Below, piece after piece: positions 1-5,947 of a DNA stretch of 6,576 nt. The stretch comes from Nitrospirota bacterium. GTDB taxonomy: Bacteria > Nitrospirota > Nitrospiria > Nitrospirales > Nitrospiraceae. A program made the position numbers and the translations under genes. Position 1 is the stretch's first letter; every line of letters starts with the position of its first letter. The notes under the pieces were generated by a model. That model saw only the letters and a list, made by a program, of their open reading frames with translations. It had not been told where the DNA came from and made no database searches. The DNA lies in assembly GCA_020028195.1 (NCBI GenBank), contig JAHWYE010000099.1, positions 1 to 6,576 of the forward strand. Reading direction: 5' to 3'.

Positions 1-70
1 GATGTCATGACAAGAATCCAACAACTTGCCCGACAGTCTCCGGCCCGCCGTGCCAGCGAGGAGGGGATAG

Positions 71-1129
71 ATGGATATTACGCAACTTCTGACGTTTGCC
101 GTCAAGGAGGGAGCGTCGGATTGCCATCTGAGCGCCGGCGAACCGCCCATGGTGCGCATTCATGGAGACTTGAAGAAGTTGGACCATGCCGCTTTGAACA
201 AGGAAGCGGTCCATACCCTCATCTACGACATGATGAGCGACCATCATCGCAAGGTCTTTGAGGAGACACACGAATGCGACTTTTCCTTTGAGATGGGTGA
301 CATCGCCCGTTTCCGCGTGAACGTCTTCCTGCAAGCCCGCGGAACTGGCGCGGTCTTCCGCAGCATCCCGACCAAGATCGTTCCGCTCGAGCAATTGGGC
401 ATGCCGCCGATTCTGAGACAGCTCTGCGATAAGGAAAAGGGGCTGATTCTCGTGACCGGGCCAACTGGCTCCGGAAAGTCCACGACACAGGCCGCCATGA
501 TTGATTACCTGAACAATACGTTCGAAGGCCACGTGGTCACCATCGAGGACCCGATTGAGTTCGTGCACAAATCCAAGAAATGCCTGGTCAACCAGCGAGA
601 GTTAGGCACCCATACCCACTCCTTCGCCAATGCGTTAAAGTCGGCCTTGCGCGAAGACCCAGACATTATACTGGTCGGTGAAATGCGAGATCTGGAGACT
701 ATCCAGCTTGCCTTGACGGCGGCCGAGACCGGGCACCTCGTCCTCGCAACGCTGCATACCTCCAGCGCTCCGAAGACCGTTGATCGTATCATTGATGCAT
801 TTCCTCCCAACCAGCAGGCCCAGGTCCGCGCTCAGCTTGCTGAGAGCCTCGAAGCGGTCCTCACGCAGACCCTGCTGAAGAAAAAGTCAGGAGGCCGGGT
901 GGCGGCTTTGGAGCTCATGGTCGGCACCACGGCGGTGCGGAACCTCATCCGCGAGGCTAAACTCCACCAGATCCCGGGGGTCATGCAGGTCAGTCAAAAG
1001 GACGGGATGCAGACCATGGACATGGCGTTGGTTGATCTGGTGACGCGCGGACTCGTCACGAAGGCGGAGGCCCAGTCCAGGAGCATGACACCGAATCTCT
1101 TCGGGATGCCGGCCAGCGGCGCGGCCTGA
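71..1129 (+). CDS. pilT: Type IV pilus retraction ATPase PilT
   Basis: This is a cytoplasmic hexameric ATPase of the secretion-ATPase (GspE/PilT) superfamily that depolymerises type IV pili and so powers twitching motility. The 352 residues match the usual PilT length of about 345. An N-terminal PAS-like domain (about 1-100) precedes the RecA-like core. Visible motifs are Walker A GPTGSGKST (130-138), the Asp box TIEDPIE (157-163), Walker B IILVGEMRD with the catalytic Glu at 204, and the His box TGHLVLATLHT (220-230). The C-terminal VRNLIREAKLHQI (289-301) matches the AIRNLIRE signature that separates PilT from the assembly ATPase PilB. The wording GEMRDLETI is also PilT-type rather than PilU-type. 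The ATG at 71 follows AGGAGG at 59-64 with 6 bases of spacing. pilU follows after 35 bases, so the two are probably co-transcribed. No promoter is visible in the 70 bases upstream, and no other pilus gene lies in the window. Confidence 0.96.
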   Translation: MDITQLLTFAVKEGASDCHLSAGEPPMVRIHGDLKKLDHAALNKEAVHTLIYDMMSDHHRKVFEETHECDFSFEMGDIARFRVNVFLQARGTGAVFRSIPTKIVPLEQLGMPPILRQLCDKEKGLILVTGPTGSGKSTTQAAMIDYLNNTFEGHVVTIEDPIEFVHKSKKCLVNQRELGTHTHSFANALKSALREDPDIILVGEMRDLETIQLALTAAETGHLVLATLHTSSAPKTVDRIIDAFPPNQQAQVRAQLAESLEAVLTQTLLKKKSGGRVAALELMVGTTAVRNLIREAKLHQIPGVMQVSQKDGMQTMDMALVDLVTRGLVTKAEAQSRSMTPNLFGMPASGAA

Positions 1130-1164
1130 GCTTCATCAAGCGTTTTTCCTTCGGAGGACCATCT

Positions 1165-2334
1165 ATGGACGTTCGGAGTTTACTGAAGGTGATGGTGGAA
1201 CGGGAGGCATCCGATCTCTACCTGACGGTAGAGCGTCCTCCGACTTACCGCATCCATGGGGTCACGCAATCCCTCGCGGAGGCCCCCTTCACGAACGAGC
1301 AACTCGAGGCTGTGGCCCACGGACTCATGCGGGAACGGCAAAGGGCAGAGTTCGAAGAAAAAATGGAAATGAACCTGGCCCTGTACTATCCGGACTTGGG
1401 CCGTTTCCGCGTCAATCTGTTCCGCCAGAGAGGCAATGTTGGGATCGTCTTCCGCCTGATCAAAGTGGAGATCGTGCCCATTGAAGAGCTGGGCCTTCCG
1501 CCCATCATCAAGGATATTTCGATGAGTAAGCGCGGGCTGGTCCTTGTGGTGGGAGCCACGGGATGCGGCAAGTCCACTACCCTGGCGGCGATGATCGATC
1601 ATCGGAACTCGATCCAACCTGGGCACATCGTGACGGTGGAGGATCCCATCGAGTTTGTCCACCAGCATAAGAAATCAATTATCACCCAGCGGGAGGTTGG
1701 GTTCGACACCCACTCATTTCAGGCGGCGCTGAAGAATACTTTGCGACAAGCCCCGGACGTGATCCTCATCGGCGAGGTCCGTGACACAGAAACCATGGAG
1801 GCGGCGATCACCTTTGCTGAAACCGGCCACCTCTGCCTGGGAACCCTGCACTCCAACAACGCCAATCAAGCAATCGAGCGAATCATGAACTTTTTCCCCA
1901 TGGAGCGCCATGCCCAGATTTATCTTCAGCTCTCTCTGAATTTGCGGGCCATCATCTCCCAACGTTTGGTGCCCTCATTGGATGGCAGACGAGTCCCTGC
2001 GTTGGAAATCATGATGGATACCCCACGCATCAGAGATCTCATCAAGAAAGCTGAGATCGATGTTCTCAAGGAAGCCATGGAGCAGGGAGTTCAGGAAGGC
2101 TGCCAAACTTTTGATCATGTCCTGTTTCTGTTCTACAAGGACGGAAAGATCAGCCTCGAGCAGGCGCTGATCAACGCGGACAGCGCCAACAACCTGCGTT
2201 TGAAGATCAAACTGGCAGGCTTAAAAGGAGAGGAAGCGATCTCGAAGCTCTTGGAACGAGACGATAAGGACAAAGGAACATCCTTTCAGATTAAACACGG
2301 GACGCCATCAGGCAGTTCGGTTCGCAAAGTCTAA
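1165..2334 (+). CDS. pilU: PilT-like accessory retraction ATPase PilU
   Basis: This is a paralogue of the preceding gene and the second retraction ATPase of type IV pili. In known systems PilU works together with PilT to raise retraction force and depends on it. The 389 residues are close to the roughly 380 of classic PilU. Motifs are Walker A GATGCGKST (130-138, Lys136), the Asp box TVEDPIE (157-163), Walker B VILIGEVRD with Glu204, and the His box TGHLCLGTLHSNN (220-232). PilU rather than PilT is indicated by LRQAPDV (193-199), GEVRDTETM, SLNLRAI (257-263) and the C-terminal LINADSANNLRLKIKL (335-350). PilT's AIRNLIRE element is replaced by RIRDLIKKAEI. After residue 350 comes a charged, low-complexity tail that I expect to be disordered. 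The ATG at 1165 has GGAGG at 1153-1157, 7 bases away. The Cys in Walker A, where I recall Thr in well-studied PilU, should be tolerated. Confidence 0.95.
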   Translation: MDVRSLLKVMVEREASDLYLTVERPPTYRIHGVTQSLAEAPFTNEQLEAVAHGLMRERQRAEFEEKMEMNLALYYPDLGRFRVNLFRQRGNVGIVFRLIKVEIVPIEELGLPPIIKDISMSKRGLVLVVGATGCGKSTTLAAMIDHRNSIQPGHIVTVEDPIEFVHQHKKSIITQREVGFDTHSFQAALKNTLRQAPDVILIGEVRDTETMEAAITFAETGHLCLGTLHSNNANQAIERIMNFFPMERHAQIYLQLSLNLRAIISQRLVPSLDGRRVPALEIMMDTPRIRDLIKKAEIDVLKEAMEQGVQEGCQTFDHVLFLFYKDGKISLEQALINADSANNLRLKIKLAGLKGEEAISKLLERDDKDKGTSFQIKHGTPSGSSVRKV

Positions 2335-2490
2335 CTATCCTTAGAGAGCCTAACCGGAATATTCCCTCCAACTTGCCCCTCAGTCTTGTTCGGTGTAGAT
2401 AAGTCTCACTTGCAATGACCGCAAGCACAATGAGGACAGTCCAGATTTGCTCGTTGAGGCAACGCCTGGGATCCCGGAGTCGGTTTGGCT
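2335..2490. other. Gap between convergent pilU and pncB
   Basis: The two genes run towards each other here, yet no hairpin with a U tract is visible on either strand. Short stems exist (CTTGC/GCAAG at 2409-2425 and CGTTG-AGG-CAACG at 2452-2464) but lack T runs. A weak minus-strand reading frame beginning at 2494 crosses the gap and is treated as a finding, not a gene. Confidence 0.4.
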
Positions 2491-3879
2491 TCATGGCTCG
2501 ACCGGCTCACCGACCCCGGTCAGCAGCCTCCGCCGACACTCCCGAGCCGTGCGTCGGAGCCCAGGGCTGATGAGGACGGGATAGAGAGATGCCTCGTCTA
2601 GTCTGCGCAGCTTGAACGGAAGCCGCATCCGCTCTGCCGCCGCATGCCGCCGGATGGACGAGAGAGAGGGAAGGGGACCCACCAACCGACCTTTCCTCAT
2701 GACTGGTTTCAGGAGAGGATGCCCTGCAACCGGTTCATGGTTTAGCGCCAGGATATCTCCGACAAACTGCTGGCCCCGTTCTAAACGGTAGACCTGCTTG
2801 CGTCCCGGATAGGTCTGCTTGCCTGCGCTCAGCTTGAGCGTTGGCATGCTGGTTCCTCCACAGACAACCTCGCTCAATTTGTACACGATGTCGAGGCTTG
2901 GCGCATCCGCCGAGACGCTCAGCTCGGTTCCAACCCCGAATGCATCAATGGGGGCACGGCGTCGTACGATCTCCTGAATTCGGTATTCCGTGAGATTGCC
3001 GCTGGCAAGGATGGTGACATCGCGCAACTTCTGGGCATCGAGGATGCGACGCACCAACCGGCTGACAGCGATGAGATCCCCGCTGTCCAGTCGGACTCCG
3101 CCCAGACGATGCCCATGACGAGCGAGTTCTCGCGCCACGATCGCCGCGTGTTGGGCACCATCCACGTCATCATAGGTATCAATCAACAGCGTAGTGCCCG
3201 AGGGAAAGGTCTTGGCAAAGGCGCGAAACGCCTCCAGCTCGGACGGGAATGATTGCACAAAGGAATGGGCCATCGTGCCGAATATGGGGATCCCGAAGAG
3301 CTGCCCTGCCAGCACGTTGGACGTTCCTGCGCAACCAGCCAGATAGGCTGCGCGCGCACCTTTGAGGCCGGCATCCGTTCCCTGCGCGCGACGCAGTCCG
3401 AATTCCACCACTGAGCGCCCCGCCGCGGCGTCCACCACCCGTGAGGCCTTCGTGGCAATCAAACTTTGCAGGTTGATGGTATTGAGCAGAAGGGTCTCGA
3501 CAATCTGGGCCTCGATGATATTGCCTGTCACGCGCAGCACCGGTTCATGAGGGAAGAACACGGTCCCTTCCGGCATGGCATCTATATCGCCGCGGAACCG
3601 AACGGTCTTCAGATACGACAGGAAGGAAGAGGGAAAAAGCCGCATCGCACGCAGGTACCGGATTGCGTCCGGGCTGAATGACAGATGCATCAAGTAGAAC
3701 ATCGCCTGCTCCAGACCGGCGAAGACCAAATAGGAGCGATGGGGCGGGAGTTTCCGGACGAACAGATCAAAGGTGGCTCGGTCATCAGGACGATGCTCGT
3801 GGTAGCTGGCGGCCATCGTCAGCTCATACAGGTCTGTGAGCATCGCGATGTTGTCTGGAGTGACAAAACCCGGTTGCAC
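2491..3879 (-). CDS. pncB: Nicotinate phosphoribosyltransferase (NAD salvage)
   Basis: This enzyme catalyses the ATP-coupled joining of nicotinate and PRPP to nicotinate mononucleotide (EC 6.3.4.21), the first step of the Preiss-Handler NAD salvage route in the cytoplasm. The 462 residues have the family's motifs in order: TDLYELTM (15-22), EFGLRRAQG (159-167), GTMAHSFVQSF (201-211, where His205 is the expected phosphorylated histidine), LLIDTYDDVDGA (231-242), GVRLDSGDL (261-269), ASGNLTEY (292-299) and IDAFGVGTEL (311-320). The length and the GVRLDSGDL/ASGNL wording fit the shorter bacterial type rather than the Enterobacteriaceae form. The start is uncertain. GTG at 3879 has GGAGG at 3883-3887, only 3 bases away, which is tight. 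The next in-frame candidate is ATG at 3843 (Met13), just before the conserved TDLYELT, with no visible Shine-Dalgarno. The gene lies 144 bases downstream of the redoxin on the same strand and converges on pilU. Confidence 0.95.
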   Translation of the reverse strand: MQPGFVTPDNIAMLTDLYELTMAASYHEHRPDDRATFDLFVRKLPPHRSYLVFAGLEQAMFYLMHLSFSPDAIRYLRAMRLFPSSFLSYLKTVRFRGDIDAMPEGTVFFPHEPVLRVTGNIIEAQIVETLLLNTINLQSLIATKASRVVDAAAGRSVVEFGLRRAQGTDAGLKGARAAYLAGCAGTSNVLAGQLFGIPIFGTMAHSFVQSFPSELEAFRAFAKTFPSGTTLLIDTYDDVDGAQHAAIVARELARHGHRLGGVRLDSGDLIAVSRLVRRILDAQKLRDVTILASGNLTEYRIQEIVRRRAPIDAFGVGTELSVSADAPSLDIVYKLSEVVCGGTSMPTLKLSAGKQTYPGRKQVYRLERGQQFVGDILALNHEPVAGHPLLKPVMRKGRLVGPLPSLSSIRRHAAAERMRLPFKLRRLDEASLYPVLISPGLRRTARECRRRLLTGVGEPVEP

Positions 3880-3882
3880 GTG

Positions 3883-3888
3883 CCTCCC
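3883..3888 (-). promoter_or_regulatory. Shine-Dalgarno of pncB, unusually close to the start
   Basis: On the minus strand GGGAGG lies here, leaving only three bases (CAC) before the GTG at 3879. It is the only good Shine-Dalgarno near the start. It favours GTG over the ATG at 3843, but the short spacing implies modest initiation or a different true start. Confidence 0.5.
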
Positions 3889-3927
3889 AGCTTCCTTAAT
3901 CAGTGGAGAATCAGCCGCTGGTATCGC

Positions 3928-3946
3928 GCGCTCGCTGCGAGGGCGC
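3928..3946 (-). other. GC-rich imperfect hairpin in the pncB leader
   Basis: The sequence around 3928-3946 can fold as GCGC, a G/G mismatch, CTCG, loop CTG, CGAG and GCGC. It lies between the candidate promoter and the pncB start, so it would be in the 5' untranslated RNA. No U tract follows on either strand, so it is not a standard terminator. A regulatory role is conjecture. Confidence 0.3.
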
Positions 3947-3957
3947 GAGGGGGTAGC

Positions 3958-3986
3958 TCCATAGCAGAGGGGGGTGGAGGGGTCAA
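3958..3986 (-). promoter_or_regulatory. Candidate sigma70-type promoter of pncB
   Basis: On the minus strand TTGACC (3981-3986, five of six to the -35 consensus) is followed after exactly 17 bases by TATGGA (3958-3963, only three of six to the -10 consensus). It lies about 80 bases upstream of the GTG of pncB, between the redoxin stop and pncB. The spacer is almost pure pyrimidine. The strong -35 and the ideal spacing are seen in the sequence. Promoter activity is inferred, and the poor -10 keeps confidence low. Confidence 0.3.
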
Positions 3987-4023
3987 TTGATGCGGAAACG
4001 TGCGACGAGCCCGGGAAGAGCTC

Positions 4024-4566
4024 TCAATGCGCCCATTTGATAGTGCAGCCAATCGCATGCGTCGTGGGTTCCGCCGGTTCGCCGTCTCGGAGAATAGCCT
4101 CCAATGCCTCTCGAAGATACCGGCGCTTCACCGAGTCGGGATGTTGCCAGTTGTCGTCGATCTTCCCCGTATAACGCAATCGGCGATGGTGGTCAAAGAC
4201 GAACAGGTGCGGGGTATGCGTGGCGCCATAGGCCAGTGCGACCTGCTGGGAGGCGTCCCTCAGATAGGGAAAGTTGTAGCCTTTGGCCTTGGCTCGCTTC
4301 ACCATATTCTCGAAGCTGTCCTCCGGGTAGTTCATGTCATCGTTCGAGTTGATGGCCATGAGTTGCACTCCCCGGTCCTTATACTCCCGTTGGATCTCGA
4401 TCAAGCGGTCTTCATAGGCCTGTACATAGGGGCAATGGTTGCACGAGAACAGAACCACGAGCGCTGGCTTCTCTACAAAGCTTTGTAACTGGTAGGTCTT
4501 CCCATCCACGCCAGGCAGGGAAAAATCAGGCGCTGGGTCGCCGCCTCTCAGCACCGGCTGATTCAC
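4024..4566 (-). CDS. Thioredoxin-fold redoxin of the AhpC/TSA (PRX-like) family
   Basis: This is a cytoplasmic thiol redoxin of 180 residues with no signal peptide or membrane segment. The N-terminal GDPAPDFSLPGVDGK (9-23) is the usual AhpC/TSA opening. The active site is SCNHCPYV (41-48) with Cys42 and Cys45 as the CxxC pair, and the cis-proline loop is THTPH (116-120). The C-terminal GCTIKW (173-178), with a third Cys at 174, recalls the GCSIKW ending I associate with the PRX-like 1 group of thioredoxin-family proteins. It probably reduces or oxidises disulfides or peroxides; the substrate cannot be read from sequence. The GTG at 4566 lies two bases after the TAG of the upstream FGE-like gene (4569-4571). 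The Shine-Dalgarno (GGTGGG) is weak, so translational coupling is likely. The family call is firm and the physiological role is unknown. Confidence 0.88.
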   Translation of the reverse strand: MNQPVLRGGDPAPDFSLPGVDGKTYQLQSFVEKPALVVLFSCNHCPYVQAYEDRLIEIQREYKDRGVQLMAINSNDDMNYPEDSFENMVKRAKAKGYNFPYLRDASQQVALAYGATHTPHLFVFDHHRRLRYTGKIDDNWQHPDSVKRRYLREALEAILRDGEPAEPTTHAIGCTIKWAH

Positions 4567-4568
4567 AG

Positions 4569-5480
4569 CTATCTACCCACCGTCTGCTGCGCTTGTTTGG
4601 GGGCATCCATGGCACAGCGAAAGCCCATGCTTTGGTCCTGGAAAGTTGGATCGGCAGAGGATCTGCCCGTTACACGGAGGTTGCGCGGAGGATCGTTCCA
4701 GCTCCCTCCCCGGAACACTTTCCTTTCGCCACTTGGCGGCCCGGTCGGATTGTCTTTGGAACTTTTCGAGTAGTAGTCACGGCCGTACCAATCAGCCACC
4801 CACTCCGAGGCATTTCCAGCCGTATTATACACACCGTAGGGACTGCGTCCCCCTTGTTTCGTCCCGTGTCGAATACTCATCCCCTCAATTCCGTAGGTCA
4901 CCGGAGCCAAGGTAACCGGATAGCTGACCCAAGCACCTCGGTTATAGTTGGCGAGGTCGGGATAGGGCGTCATGTACCCCCATGGATACCGTCGTCCATC
5001 TGTCCCACGAGCCGCTTTCTCCCATTCCGCTTCGGTAGGCAAACGTTTGCCGGCCCATTTACAATAGGCGTCGGCGTCTTGCCACGTCACGCCAACCACA
5101 GGCCTATCTCCGGCAGAGGTGACTGCGTCCTCATCCCAGAGCGGAGGCGGACTGTGCTTTGCGGCCTCCATAAACTTTCCGTAGCGCTCAATCGTGACTT
5201 CGAGCTGATCCATGTAGTAGGCCTTCAGGCAGACCACATGCTCGGGGCCTTCGTTCGGGAACCCCTGGCTCTGCTCCTGTCCAATATTGTTCGTCCCCAT
5301 GGTGAAGCACCCATCGGAGATCGGGATCATCGGCGCGCTGTCTTTACCCATTGGAACGGCCGGGGGGAACGGAACCGTATCCTTCATATCTTGTTTATCC
5401 TGCGGCTCCTCGGCAGCCATGGTCAGCCCACCGATCAGGATCAACGCTCCAATTAAACCTATTGCCCGCACTTTTCTCAT
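4569..5480 (-). CDS. Secreted FGE/SUMF1-domain protein lacking the catalytic cysteines
   Basis: This 303-residue protein begins with a Sec-type signal peptide: MRKVR, then a hydrophobic stretch (about 7-20), with probable cleavage near the Ala22-Ala23-Glu24 region. One FGE-sulfatase (SUMF1) domain spans about 50-292: GCFTMGT (57-63), the PVVGVTWQDADAYCKWAG segment (127-144), KRLPTEAEWEKAARG (145-159), YPWG (165-168), GNASEW (222-227), KVFRGGSW (254-261) and MGFRCA (285-290). The loop matching the calcium site of human FGE is kept (Asn219, Gly222, Ala224, Glu226). The two active-site cysteines are not: Asp263 and Leu268 occupy their places, and the only cysteines are 58, 84, 140 and 289. Formylglycine synthesis on sulfatases is therefore unlikely, and a structural or binding role outside the cytoplasm is more plausible. 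The start is ATG at 5480, because GGGAGG (5486-5491) is 5 bases from it but only 2 from the GTG at 5483. The redoxin follows after 2 bases. Confidence 0.9.
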   Translation of the reverse strand: MRKVRAIGLIGALILIGGLTMAAEEPQDKQDMKDTVPFPPAVPMGKDSAPMIPISDGCFTMGTNNIGQEQSQGFPNEGPEHVVCLKAYYMDQLEVTIERYGKFMEAAKHSPPPLWDEDAVTSAGDRPVVGVTWQDADAYCKWAGKRLPTEAEWEKAARGTDGRRYPWGYMTPYPDLANYNRGAWVSYPVTLAPVTYGIEGMSIRHGTKQGGRSPYGVYNTAGNASEWVADWYGRDYYSKSSKDNPTGPPSGERKVFRGGSWNDPPRNLRVTGRSSADPTFQDQSMGFRCAMDAPKQAQQTVGR

Positions 5481-5485
5481 CACGG

Positions 5486-5491
5486 CCTCCC
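5486..5491 (-). promoter_or_regulatory. Shine-Dalgarno deciding the start of the FGE-like gene
   Basis: GGGAGG on the minus strand lies 5 bases before ATG at 5480 and only 2 bases before the overlapping in-frame GTG at 5483. The spacing therefore selects the ATG and a signal peptide beginning Met-Arg-Lys. Confidence 0.65.
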
Positions 5492-5630
5492 ACTCTCAAT
5501 AGCCACCAATCTGGTAGGCCTCACATGATAAAACGATCGTGACACAACTCCATGCCCGAGTAAACCCTCATCCTCACAACTGCACCGCCGCCTAGCCGCA
5601 ATCGGAAAGACTCGCGACGCTCTATAATGA
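5492..5630 (-). other. Leader between tRNA-Glu and the FGE-like gene; possible -10 only
   Basis: This non-coding stretch separates the tRNA from the FGE-like gene. On the minus strand TATCAT (5525-5530, five of six to the -10 consensus) lies about 45 bases before the ATG, but no acceptable -35 stands 16-18 bases upstream of it. A small hairpin, CTACCA-GAT-TGGTGG, lies just downstream of that box. I see no clear terminator for tRNA-Glu, so readthrough from the tRNA unit cannot be excluded. Confidence 0.25.
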
Positions 5631-5708
5631 TGGTGTCCCCAACGGGATTCGAACCCGTGTTGCCGGCTTGAAAGGCCGGCGTCCTAGGCCAGACTAGACG
5701 ATGGGGAC
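5631..5708 (-). tRNA. tRNA-Glu (anticodon UUC)
   Basis: The minus strand folds into a complete cloverleaf. The acceptor GTCCCCA/TGGGGAC is perfect over seven pairs. The anticodon stem CCGGC/GCCGG encloses the loop CTTTCAA, giving anticodon TTC. The T arm is ACGGG-TTCGAAT-CCCGT. The discriminator is A (5634) and CCA is encoded at 5631-5633, so the mature body is 75 bases plus CCA. It decodes GAA and GAG. It lies 61 bases downstream of tRNA-Lys on the same strand, so the two are probably processed from one transcript. Confidence 0.97.
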
Positions 5709-5769
5709 GCAACGCTTCTGTCTGAAACAACTTTAGAGTCCGGCTGCTCTCACGCATGTTCACGAACGG

Positions 5770-5845
5770 TGGTGAGCCGCCTGGGACTCGAACCCAGGGC
5801 CCTCGCCTTAAAAGGGCGATGCTCTACCGTCTGAGCTAGCGGCTC
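5770..5845 (-). tRNA. tRNA-Lys (anticodon UUU)
   Basis: The minus strand gives a complete 73-base cloverleaf plus encoded CCA (5770-5772). The acceptor GAGCCGC/GCGGCTC is perfect. The D arm is GCTC-AGACGGTA-GAGC. The anticodon stem TCGCC/GGCGA encloses CTTTTAA, giving anticodon TTT. The variable loop is GGGCC, the T arm is CTGGG-TTCGAGT-CCCAG, and the discriminator is A. It decodes AAA and AAG. It is the first of two tRNAs downstream of purA on the same strand. I could not identify a convincing promoter in the 100 bases before it. Confidence 0.97.
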
Positions 5846-5857
5846 ACCGAGATGATG

Positions 5858-5947
5858 GTCATTCGTCAATCGTCATTAGGCATTCGTAAAAACGAGAGAA
5901 CAGCTTTGATAACTGCTCAATCATACCATTGGCCAATGACCAATGAC
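5858..5947. repeat. Inverted arrays of a degenerate heptamer (TCATTCG/TCATTGG) around a short hairpin core
   Basis: The left arm has four consecutive heptamers: TCATTCG (5859-5865), TCAATCG (5866-5872), TCATTAG (5873-5879) and GCATTCG (5880-5886). Each departs from TCATTCG by at most one base. The right arm, read on the minus strand, has TCATTGG twice (5946-5940 and 5939-5933) and then the degenerate CCAATGG (5932-5926). The outer 20 bases of the arms (5858-5877 and 5928-5947) agree at 15 of 20 positions as an inverted repeat. The core holds an eight-pair hairpin (5898-5905 with 5911-5918, two G-U pairs). On the minus strand a run of five T (5888-5892) follows, separated from the stem by five bases, so it might act as a weak purA terminator. 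The element fills the gap between purA and tRNA-Lys and touches the purA stop codon. It could be a MITE-like or short-tandem-repeat family, but only one copy is visible. Confidence 0.6.

Noticed and set aside
5..568. 187-codon minus-strand frame opposite pilT
   Set aside because: It is antisense to the well-supported PilT coding sequence and has no family features or start signal.
1130..1147. GCTT-CATC-AAGC followed by G and five T between pilT and pilU
   Set aside because: It resembles a terminator or attenuator, but the stem is only four pairs, too weak to separate two functionally paired genes.
2356..2365. Perfect ten-base palindrome GGAATATTCC in the pilU/pncB gap
   Set aside because: Several ten-base palindromes are expected by chance in a window this size, and nothing around it suggests an operator.
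4593..5456. Long 287-codon plus-strand frame opposite the FGE-like gene
   Set aside because: It lies wholly antisense to a gene with clear domain motifs, its translation is Arg/Pro/His-rich without a recognisable domain, and it is a codon-bias shadow.
5623..5628. Perfect TATAAT on the plus strand beside tRNA-Glu
   Set aside because: No -35 lies 16-18 bases upstream and no plus-strand gene follows. It would transcribe the tRNA antisense.
5521..5763. 80-codon minus-strand frame across tRNA-Glu
   Set aside because: It runs through a complete tRNA gene, so it is not protein-coding.
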